From assembly GCA_031310005.1 (NCBI GenBank), contig CM062383.1, forward strand, positions 3,224,001 to 3,288,000: DNA of 64,000 nt, written 5' to 3'. The translations under genes and the position numbers were made by a program. Numbering within the stretch: position 1 is the stretch's first letter; each line of letters opens with the position of its first letter. The notes below the pieces were generated by a model, which searched no databases, was not told the DNA's origin, and saw only the letters and a list, made by a program, of their open reading frames with translations. The stretch is from Dactylellina haptotyla. Taxonomy: Eukaryota; Ascomycota; Orbiliomycetes; Orbiliales; Orbiliaceae. This document shows, piece by piece, positions 45,863 through 55,800 of the stretch.

Positions 45863-46634
45863 GTTGACAAGCGGCCCTGTGCTGGGGAAATAGTTCCCGC
45901 GTATTCCTTTCTGATATTGGGAATGGCGATGTTCGTGTTTGGGTTTGCCTGCCCCGGATTCGGGCCACACGCGCAACAAATGGGACGTTGACGTCGTCGT
46001 TCTTGATTCGTCATCCTCGTTGCACAGACTAAATAATTGGCTGCTCGAAACCGACGTCTAGTCACGTGATGGTAATTCCAAAAATGGCAATGGCTTCATT
46101 GCAACACCAACCCAACACGTCTGGATGCTCTGAAACTGCGAGAGAAGCGCAGTCTATTAAAGGAGTCTGTGGACGAGACCATACGGAAAGCTGTAGCCTT
46201 GGTCTATATTGGTTGCATCTTTCGGATCGTAATCAGTTTTGAAATCCAGCACGGGGTTCTTGTCTTGCTGCCTACCTCAAATGTTGGGTTGGATGAGTGT
46301 TGTGTGATGCGACATTGAATCGGAATTATAGAATTAGTTTCGGCATGCGTTAGGGAAATAACCCGTTACTATGATCCTGTTACGAAATATTCCGATGTTA
46401 ATGTTACATTTAACCGCCACTTTTCATATCCACATCGTCGACTTTTTGGTTATATCATATCAACGCGCACCCGCCATTCGCTTCGAACTACTGCCCACGG
46501 AAGCACTTGACATTATATATAGGATATCCCGAAAACGCGGTAGAACAGGGCGAAGCTTTCGCTGTGTCGTAATATTTACTAGAGTCTTAAAGTTCAATTG
46601 CCTCATTACCTCTAAACCCTAGGAATTGTCAAGA
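45863..46634. promoter_or_regulatory. Divergent promoter region, PI31 / secreted orphan
   Basis: A 772-bp interval between divergent genes. TATATATA at 46,514-46,521, about 114 bp before the secreted-protein start codon, is a candidate TATA box. No gene is seen. Confidence 0.45.
46514..46521 (+). promoter_or_regulatory. Candidate TATA box of the secreted orphan gene
   Basis: TATATATA followed by GGATATCC, about 114 bp upstream of the ATG at 46,635. Spacing is plausible for a short leader; not tested. Confidence 0.35.
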
Positions 46635-47778
46635 ATGGTTTTCGCAAATTGGATACGATCTTCTGTTCTCGGGTTACTATCAATCATCTCAATACCAATA
46701 CACGGATTTGTAAACGAACCAGGTTCATTAGCTTGCGACAAGCTTCTAAATGTAAGACTGCGCCTTACTTCCAGTGTTTTGCCTAGATTTTATATGTCAT
46801 ACCTCTGCGGAAACTCCAAGGCAAAGTGGCGAACAATCATAGATCTAACATACCTTAACGCAACAGTTTCGCGATGCACCCTTCGGGTTTCTGGTAAACG
46901 ATACCATAGAGTCTACAATATACCAAAAGTTCTACTGGGACATACGCTGGCGGCCTTATAATTGCCCCAGCATATTCCCTTACAACGCTTGTTTCGTACG
47001 CAATGACTCGATTACAAGCTCCTGTCTGCAAAATACCATATGTTCGTATGAACGCGATGCTCTTCCCAAGGGACGATGGAATTGGACATCTCCCGGGCTC
47101 AACTTTACAAGAGTGGAGCCGTACAGCCCTCGCGCACTATACTACCGCAGCGACCAAAATAACGAACTTGACGAAAGAACCCGAAAGTGGGCTCCGCCAC
47201 GGTACAGGTTTACATCGGTATCAAATCAGTCGTTCGCAATATACTCCATCACGCTCGCGTGGCCCGCGCAAGCCTCCTGGGTTAGGCGAGAGACACCGGG
47301 CGATACCTCTGAACGCGCGAAATCGATAGTAATCCGTGGCTACGGAAACGGCATGGACGAAGCGGACGGGCCGAAAGACGTGATTGTGCTAAACATCACA
47401 CATCCGCAGGTCGATATGAGTAGGACCGTAATCGAAAGTGTGCAGAGTGGAACACCGACGGAACTGCCGCAGACACCAACGATCGCCGCGGAAGGGACGA
47501 CCCAAACTTTCATGCCACCGGCGAAGATTTGGGGTGGGTTCCCTGGTGTCGCTGACCCGCTTATCTTTTGGCGATATGAGTTTCCAAGAAACAAATCATT
47601 TACGCAGTGGGGGAACCTTGTCGCGTTGGAGATTAGTGGCTCCAGATACTACTTAGATGAAAACGAGGAGCCTGTAAGGGCCGACAAGAGGGTGTTTGCT
47701 GGAGAATTCTTCTTGAGAGAACTTAACATAACAACAGGTAGAGTCTCAGGAGGTTGTGCGACTGAAGAACAGGTTTGA
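46635..47778 (+). CDS. Secreted N-glycosylated protein of unknown function
   Basis: I do not recognise a family. Exons 46635-46751 and 46867-47778 join in phase 0 to 342 aa. The first exon is a clear signal peptide: MVFANWIRSSVLGLLSIISI, then PIHG, with cleavage likely near residue 24. The mature protein has eight N-glycosylation sequons (NDT, NDS, NWT, NFT, NQS, NIT twice, NKS) and six cysteines, and no later membrane segment or GPI-like tail. It is rich in Trp, Tyr and Phe in the first half (FYWDIRWRPYNCPSIFPYNA). The frame before the acceptor is closed, and the CAACAG acceptor at 46,861-46,866 opens the long frame, which supports the intron. Extracellular or cell-wall location is inferred. 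It is divergent from PI31 and convergent with the RBR ligase. Confidence 0.72.
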
Positions 47779-48261
47779 ATATCAATACCGGGTGCAAGAA
47801 GATCTATTCTAGTGATATAATCTTAGTAAAATATTATTAATTTTGTTTCTCGATTATCTCGCATTGATGAATGGTAGATTATGTACAGTTAGGAGGGAAT
47901 TGATGGCGCATTACACAGTAGTGGCCATAATTGAGCTACCAGTTGTAAAGGATGAAAGCGAGAAGAAAATATAACAGAACACTAAATCTCCAGAAAAGGT
48001 CGCTATTTCTCCATATGTATGCAATTATTCATCCCTCCTTGTAAACGCCGGAACCCCTTGACCTCTTTATGGTGGGAATATCAAACAGGGGAAGGGATTA
48101 AATGCATTCAACCGGTCATTAAATTATAAGAAAATTAACAAAGCAGGCATTTGATGTTGATATGTATTGGCCGGATCGAAATCTCGAGGACTAATTGTTC
48201 GTTCGATGGGCTATTCCAGAGCTAGGGAATAATAAGTTATGATTTAATATCGTGCTGTCGT
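47779..48261. other. Convergent intergenic region, secreted orphan / RBR ligase
   Basis: A 483-bp AT-rich interval with the two 3' flanks. Nothing else is seen. Confidence 0.5.
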
Positions 48262-51186
48262 TTATTTTCGTTTCGCAATCTTCGAGGGTCTATTTCTAAC
48301 AGGAGAGAGAGGAATGACCTTATCATTATCTTCGCCGTTAGGTAGATCTGGAATCATCTGTCTTGCAACGTTATCATTAATAACGACAATAGGCTGTTGA
48401 TTAGCAAGGGGATTTTGGTTATAGATGCGACCGGGTTGGCGAGCTCTGACTAGTCTGTTCCCGCCGATATTGAAGTTACGTTGGATGAAACCAAGATTAT
48501 CCGGGGGCGGGATAGGAGCGGGTGCGTTCGGCATAACCACTGGGTTGACATAAGGAGCCGGCATAGCATTCGGGATAGGAACGTTGTCCATAAGTACAGG
48601 ATATGGTGCAGGATGCGCTATATTTGGCGCGAGCGCACCAGCGGGGCGTGGGATCAGATTCACGGCACGTTGGACACGTTGGACGATGTTGAGTGGCTGT
48701 TGAACATGACCGATATTCTGGACAATATTGACGTTCCCGCCAAGAAAGGGAACGGGGTTTCCTAGAACTGGTATATGCTGAGCCTGGATGACGGGATTCC
48801 TTAGTACCTGAGGGAAAATCGGGGGGCCATTTGGGATTCCTGGGAATTGAGGGATCATAGCAACAGGAAGCTGCATGATTTGTTGAACGGGAATCGGTAC
48901 GGGGCGGTAAATTACCTGAGGAGCGGGATGTGCTACTAATTGTGGTTGAATGTGTGGCCACTGAGGATGCGGAGGATGATTTGGTTGTAAAGGAACGACC
49001 GCTGGTCGACCTCTATAGTGAACCTGGCCCTGAACATTGTTGACGAGACGTCTATTGCCTTCTTCAATTCGTTGACGCTCTACATCGATGACGACCTGTG
49101 AAAGCTGAATACGCATTTCTTCTTCGGAAATCTCAGGGTTTTCAGCGCGGATCTTTGCAATGGCTGCTTCTTCGGCCGCTTGTACTTCATTATGATGTCG
49201 CTCGTCAGCTAGATAAAGTTAGCACTTAAAACTTTCATAGAGGTTAAATAATAAGAACTAACTATTATCGAATAGGAGACAGTTTCCCGCCTTGCCTCCG
49301 CGCGTCGCGTCATTAAAATGCTTGTAGTCTTTGATAACTTTCGAGCAAAGGTAACTAAAAATAGTTAGAACTGTAGAAATCTGAGCGGCGTGGACATTGA
49401 TTTTACCAATTCATGGCAGAGCAGCGGGAGCAGACACTAGCCGAGTTAGTATAGTAGAAAAATGATTTTAGCCTTTGGCGGGCGTCTTACATTTTGTTAC
49501 AGCCGCTCTCCTTGACATATGCGAGTCCGCAATTTCTTGACCGGTCTATTAGCCAACCCTTGAAGATCAAGTATGGGGAAGAACTGCTTACCCGCACTTG
49601 CGAAGCAATGCTTCCGTCATCGCTTCCTCCACATTCTTCCGCAGGTTTTGATTCTCGTTCTTGGAGTGCTCCTCACACGTCAAAGGGACATGCGTGGGTT
49701 TGCTGCATAGTCTACAACTGGTCGTCATACAATCGGGATTGAGGCACCGGAATTCCCGGTCCTCTTCAACGGGAGGGAGGATAGCGGCGAAATCACAAAA
49801 TGGACATTCCGATAGCCCATCAATCCCCGCCTGGAACCCCACATGTTAAAATTTGATACATATTTATGTTTCCAATGGAGAAAGATATACCTGTTGTAGA
49901 ACATCTCGTTGCTCTAGTCTTTCGAGAGCCTCCTGCATTTTCGGGTCACAAAACCTCTGGATTTCTTTTGCTGAGAATTCTTGACGGCACCCAGAGCCGT
50001 CCATACAAAGAAGCTTGTACCTTTGCCGGCCAATCTCTGTTTCTGCGTTTCTTCTTCCACATTCAAGGCAGAATATGTGTCCGTCCAAACATTGCGTCAA
50101 TTGAGCGGATGGGATTTCTCCAAAGCAACATTGACTATCAAATATTAGTATCATTTGCCATGTTTCAAGTTATGGAAGGTAGTCTTACCATTCGAACAGT
50201 TCCTCATCAGCAGGACCCGCACCTAACTCCCCATTTTGAGGGATTGTCCCAACGCGACCTTTGACTAAATTTCGCACTGGTGAGAAGGGAAGGATGGAAG
50301 AAATGGAAGAAAATCGAGCTCACTCGTTAATTTATCATAGAATTTCTTCGCTGCACTGAATTCTTCTTGGAATTCCGCATATTGATTTATCCTGACCTCA
50401 CTGATAGCCTGGTTGATGAGATAATCGGGAATAGCTCTTCTCGGCCTTAGAAGTTTCTTGTACCCTACCCCCTGGTTTGCCTCGGCGTGAGCCAGCTCTT
50501 TGTAGGTAGGGAAAATACAACCCTGATTGGCATATAGGGCCCTATCTATGTGCTGAGCGGGGATGAATGGGAAAGCGTTACGAAGCATTTTCCGGCTGAT
50601 AAATCGCACATTTCTCAGTAAAAGGACAAAACCAGCAGTATGTATGGTGATATTGAATCAAGCTGGGGGCATTTTTGTATTTAAAAATTGGCGCCTTTAC
50701 TCACCTGAGTTCGTCTGGATATATACGCGGTCGGCGTGCTGGAGAGTATTTAATGCTGAGTTCTTCTTCTGTTGGCTCTGCCGGGCTCGGTTCTCGTTTT
50801 CGTTTAGCAGCCTTCTCTTCACGCTTAATCTTAGGATATCGACCGTTAGTTTCAATCAGATGATTTGCTAAAAACTCCAAGATATTCGGTCCTTGGTTTA
50901 CTGCGTGGGTAGCGTAAAGTTCTTGGGCATGCTGTGGATCAAGATCTGGAAATAGAGTCTTCAGAGAGAGAAGACACTCCTCTAGTGGAGATATTTGAGG
51001 TTCCGGCTCTATAAAATCCTGCATCTCTATTTCGGGGGCAAAGTGCGCTCCAAACATCCCGCTTTCATCATTCATGGCCTGTCTGCCAAAATGAACAGGC
51101 TCTTCTTCACGAGAGTCTCCGGGTTCAGGAGAGGAGGATATGACGATAACGGCGTCTTGATTTCGATGCCTTGGTGCAGATGACAT
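48262..51186 (-). CDS. RBR-type E3 ubiquitin ligase, RNF216/TRIAD3-like
   Basis: RING-between-RING ligase that forms a ubiquitin thioester on RING2 before transfer (family knowledge). Nine exons on the minus strand: 51186-50705, 50595-50324, 50264-50189, 50134-49891, 49830-49592, 49535-49491, 49436-49407, 49354-49263 and 49208-48262; 808 aa. Residues about 80-130 (LFPDLDPQHAQELYATHAVN) look like a CUE/UBA-type helix bundle. RING1 starts near 277 (CQCCFGEIPSAQLTQCLDGH) and includes HIFCLECGRRNAETEIG. The IBR contains CPFCDFAAILPP, FRCLNPDCMTTSCRLC and EEHSKN. RING2 reads KCGNCGLAYVKESGCNK, then VCSRCSAMNCYLC; the Cys of GCNK is the expected catalytic residue. A family helix EAMTEALLRKC precedes it. 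The last about 270 residues are Pro/Val/Asn/Ile-rich low complexity, ending in a basic KIAKRK. Confidence 0.9.
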
Positions 51187-53760
51187 CTTGGATGACGAGA
51201 CGAAGAGAGGGAGGGACAAGAAAGAGTTGAGGGGGACTGCTGAAGTTTCCAGAGCGATGGTACGTGACTGCTAAATGTTAGAAGTCTGTTTGCTGTCTGC
51301 AATGACAAGATGTCTTTCCTCCATTACACCCGTCGTTGTGACGGCGACTTCATATTTCGAGAGTGGCTAGTGATCAAGACGCCGTATCTGGAGGACCAAT
51401 GAAGGGGTGAATGGGACCGCAGGCCAAGGCAAAGGGCAGCCACAAATGAAGTTATTCAAGCCAACTGAGGCGGAGGTTGCTTGTGAACGTTGTGGCGATG
51501 CAGTGTGGTGTATATATTCTTATTTGCTGTTGCATGCGGTAGCAAATATGTAAGAATATGTCAATCTTCAGCGATTTCCAACTGCGGCGGCATCGAGTTA
51601 GCAGAGACGTCCTACCACTTACAAAACAACAACCAACAAAGGAAGCACCACTGTGTTCCAGCGGGTGCTGCAATATAATATAGAAACAATATAATAATGC
51701 TGCATACCGGAAAGTAATATCAAACCAGCCCAAAGAAGAACGAACGCCCCGTCCAATGTCCCCAAACGTTGCATCGACTCTCGAGTTCTCCTTTCCAAAA
51801 ACTTCCGTGGCAAGTGTTGTCGTCGGCGACTAGCGAAACCTCAAAACGGACGACTGTTCACGAGTTGCGGGAACGATTTCAAACAGAACCCAAAGAGTGA
51901 CTTCCAGGCAAGTATATATTCAGTGGTACAGTGGCTACGGGTTCCTGGTGGCTTCTGGAGTGCTGAGAATGCGGCTGACTCTAGCGGGCGATATGGGAGG
52001 CCTGATGCCCGCCGCTAGCTGTGATTGCCACAATATGGCGACCGAAGATGGCGATATCCGGCTTTCTACTTGGAGTGATCAAAGGTTGAGGGAGATGGCA
52101 GGAAGCGATGGACTGAGAACAGGCTGCGGGGCCGTCTATGAAGCTTTGGGTCGGCTAGGCTAGCCGTCATGGCAGCAGCGGCGTCTCAGGCATTCCAGAC
52201 CTCTCCGCCCGCCTCGATCGCTTCGGCCTCTTTCGCAAATTCGGCCACTCAGGTCCTCGGAGCAATTGTCTCGTGATGCACGCACACCGACGCGTTGACA
52301 CTGGGACAACTAGCTTGGCCCGCTAGTTTGGTCCGTCGAATCGCCTTGCAAGAAAGGGCCCCACCAACTGATATAAAACCCCTGGGTCTGGGTGATAGTT
52401 GCCCTCGCTAACGCTCCTCCCGATGACAAGGCCGGGGAACTATATTTGGCAATCAGAAACCCCCCCAACAGCTTCGAGGCAGACATCAAATGCACCTTCT
52501 CATAGTTATTGTATACAAATATCATTCTCATTCCATTAGAGAAAGCGGAAAGTTAGTTATGCTCTCTGATTGGTAAAAGCGGGTTTGAATTCCAAATCCT
52601 AGAATTTTTATTTCACATCCTCGCTGCAATGTTCCTTTTCAGGCAAATTCGAATGTTGCGCAAACGGATCGAATTTGGACTTGCTACAACCAACCTGGAT
52701 TTTTGGTGTCAATGACAACGCAGGTGAGAGCCGCACAGCTAGCGCGTCGCCGATTGTGGTTACGAGATTGTATTTATTAATGTACCAAAGCGGTTACATG
52801 TTGTTGACAGCTGTCTTTACAGACAATTAATTTTTTATGGCAGGCTTGAATGAGAGTTCACGATATATAGTTTGCGCGGCGAGACCGCGAGACCAAAATT
52901 ATGGACTTCTGAATAAATCGAGTATTAGAACAGAGAATGAAATACACTAGTGGTCTGGTTGTATAGAAGTTCTACCCTAAGACGCTATAATACTCGATAA
53001 TACCATCGAATGCTCGGTGAGATTGATAACGTAATATGCTACCTAGGCACTTAGATTCGTGGAGAGTATCTGTATATATACCGTAGTTATGAATATACGT
53101 ATATATATCTCTCTCGTAACGCCAAATAAATATGCTACAACAGGCTAAATTAAAGGACCTGATCACGCGCCACACAGGTATATGATATATTGTCTTCAAG
53201 TTGGCGAAATAGAGCGTGCTTAAAATAATTGCTATGCAAACAATGCTTTGCGACTAGCAACATTCAAAGGGCTCTAGATGAGGGCATTCAAGCTACCACT
53301 TGTGGGTGCAGATTTCGGATATTAGATTCATCTTTAATCCGTTATCATTGGAATTCAAACTCTATCCACATTTCTGTTCGGGCTGGGAAAGACCATAATC
53401 ACGCTCTACGCTAAGAAGAAGAAGGTGCAAAATGTGTCTCGTGAATCATTATAGTATTCGTAGATTGTGCGTGATAAACTGGCCGAGAGCCACTTTTGAT
53501 ATTGGATGTTTAGCCCAAGTACACGTGTTTGGGTGGATGTTCAAGGCAGTGTACTCGCCTTTTCGTCCCGAAGATATGATGTCTAAAACTTTTGGATATC
53601 GCGTCGTGCCAACTCCGACTCCACCGTACCGACCTCCACTAGCTTATTCATTAAACCAATCGGCGGGGATCGGTTTGAGTATTTGTTTACAATGGGGTTA
53701 GGAAGCAAGTATTCCAGATCTGCGCGCGCTTGGTTGTAAGTTGTAGCTGCCCGAGCTGCT
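51187..53760. other. 2.6-kb interval without a supported gene
   Basis: This contains the RBR ligase upstream region at the left and the SmF 3' flank at the right. Open frames are short and without motifs. AT-rich sequence with TATATATA-like runs lies around 53,070-53,110. I see nothing I can name. Confidence 0.5.
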
Positions 53761-54214
53761 CTACTCCTTCATCGCCGTGTCTTCCGATTTGTTCTGATTC
53801 GCCGCGCTAATCCACAGCACATTGTTACACCTAGAGCTGACCGTTAGAAATGACGTCGCCAGGAGCTTTCTAAACGTGAACGCAAAGGCTTCTACCTGAT
53901 CATAACCTGACCCAGCGTTCCCGTGCTCTTTCCCTCAATGAACTCCTCAGTCTCGGATAGCTGGATGTTCATGTACGAGTCCACGCTGACCAAACGGCCC
54001 TTATATTCGGTCTGTCCCCACTTCAGGCGGACGATAACCTCGTCGTTGATGCTATGCGGGATCGCTAATTAGCTTGATGTCGAGTCGGACCGGGGAGAGT
54101 TGTGGCTCAACGTACAGGCCTTGCAGCATTGGCCGCGGGTTTACAGGTTGAAACTATCGACACCAGAGTTAGCATCATCCGCAAGTGCGCACCAGGGGCT
54201 ATACTCACACTCAT
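53761..54214 (-). CDS. SMX3: Core spliceosomal Sm protein F
   Basis: One of the seven Sm proteins that form the ring on U1, U2, U4 and U5 snRNAs. Exons on the minus strand: 54214-54209, 54153-54116, 54051-53896 and 53830-53761; 89 aa, the normal length. The start [15 protein letters not shown] is followed by the Sm1 motif [20 protein letters not shown] and [18 protein letters not shown]. Sm2 is [18 protein letters not shown]. The tail is [12 protein letters not shown]. The first coding exon is only ATG-AGT (6 nt). Its donor GTGAGT and the next acceptor CGATAG fit, and no other in-frame ATG is available closer to the conserved NPRPML. Three introns in 270 nt. Divergent from RIP1. Confidence 0.92.
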
Positions 54215-54537
54215 CGTGGCTATCTTTGGTCTTGGGGCAGGAGTTATAGACTTATAGGCAGTTCTGGCGATGTTCGATGTTGGACGCGTCGCTTGGAGGT
54301 TTGTGTGAGCCAGGTAAATTTGCACGGGCGCCAAGACCAGCCCTCCGGCGGACCAATCAAACGGCCGGCAATCCGACGACCAAAGAATTTCCGTCATAGC
54401 CAAACCCGAACGACCGTCCGAAACCTCATCCCACCTCGAACCCCCCCAACGACGACTCTCTGCTTCGACCCGCCCGAGAGCCCCTCATTGCTCGACCTGC
54501 TTCTCCTCTCCTCTCCTCTCCGATCGCTCGATTCACC
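54215..54537. promoter_or_regulatory. Divergent promoter region, SmF / RIP1
   Basis: 323 bp between the start codons. Its RIP1 side is C/T-rich, as in leaders of highly expressed fungal genes. Confidence 0.5.
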
Positions 54538-55541
54538 ATGGCCGCCCTCCGAACAATCTCCTCGTTACCGGCCACCGCCTCCCGGTCTCTGCTCCGCTCT
54601 CAATCTACCGCCACTCCTCTCGCCCGATCCGCCGCTGCCGCCTGCCTCCAGGTCCAACAGCGCCGCGATGACAGCAGCCTTGCGTACTCCAAGCCAACCA
54701 CTGCCATCCCAAGCTGGGGTTACTATAAGTCCAAGAAGACCGAGGGCTCGAACAAGGTCTTCGGCTACTTCATGGTCGGTAGTATGGGTGCATTGAGTGC
54801 CGCCGCGGCAAAGGCTACCGTTCAGGGTATGCACCCATTGATTTTTCCATCACCATACCGATATTCTATAAATCACCGATCCGCCGCTGACGCAATTATT
54901 CCCGATATATAGACTTCTTGGTCAACATGAGCGCATCCGCAGACGTTTTGGCCATGGCCAAGGTTGAGGTCGCATTGAGCTCGATACCCGAGGGCAAGAA
55001 CGTACGATAAGACACTCCGACACGTTATAAAATAGAAGAATGGGTGTTTAACCGAGTTCACACAGGTTATTATCAAATGGCGTGGAAAGCCGGTCTTCGT
55101 CCGACACCGTACCTCCGACGAAATCGACGAAGCCAACAACGTTACTATCTCGAGTCTGAGAGACCCACAGGCTGACGAGGACCGTGTGAAGAAGCCGGAA
55201 TGGCTTGTTATGGTTGGTGTCTGCACACATTTGGGTATGTAGCCGTCTTCGTCCCAACCTCGGCCTCCAATTGCCCCATATGCCGCAGAGTAGAGCGAAG
55301 TGCTGATAAGGAATTTTTGTAGGTTGTGTGCCCATTGGTGAGGCCGGTGACTACGGTGGTTGGTTCTGCCCTTGCCACGGTTCCCACTACGACATCTCCG
55401 GTCGTATCAGAAAAGGACCAGCTCCTTTGAACTTGGGTATGGATTTTATATAGTAGTCCTTGCACGTGAATATTACTAACGATATCACTAGAAATCCCTG
55501 AATACGACTTCCCAACTGATGACACCCTCGTTATCGGTTAA
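54538..55541 (+). CDS. RIP1: Rieske iron-sulfur subunit of the cytochrome bc1 complex
   Basis: Electron-transfer subunit of respiratory complex III in the mitochondrial inner membrane. Exons 54538-54826, 54913-55001, 55066-55234, 55323-55436 and 55492-55541; 236 aa. A mitochondrial presequence ([20 protein letters not shown]) leads to the membrane helix ([20 protein letters not shown]). Then come [20 protein letters not shown] and [18 protein letters not shown]. The 2Fe-2S ligands are Cys179 and His181 (CTHLG) and Cys198 and His201 (CPCHGSHYD); the stabilising disulphide is Cys184-Cys200. It ends [15 protein letters not shown]. Length and motif spacing are those of the family. All four introns keep frame; one falls between the two cluster-binding loops. 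Convergent with RTP1, 259 bp apart. Confidence 0.96.
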
Positions 55542-55800
55542 GGATATCTCGACTCCTCTCTTAGGAAACCTCTTTGTATAGATAGTTGGCGAGACTTTGA
55601 AAAACGAAAATTCAAGAGCTCTGCAGTTAGAAGTGGGTGTTGTTCTGAGCACGAAAGCAGCCTGTTTGTTGACTCCCTTTTATTTCTTCTGTTCATAACT
55701 TCCTATATCTCCTCTAGTACATATAAAATATTACGGATATCAAGTAGAAGTTACGGCCAAAATTTAGATTCATAGGTATCGATTGTAACCAAGATTTGTC

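Noticed and set aside
46752-46786. 35-nt intron in the secreted orphan gene
   Set aside because: Too short, and the frame after it closes within 24 codons. The 115-nt intron ending CAACAG opens a 303-codon frame.
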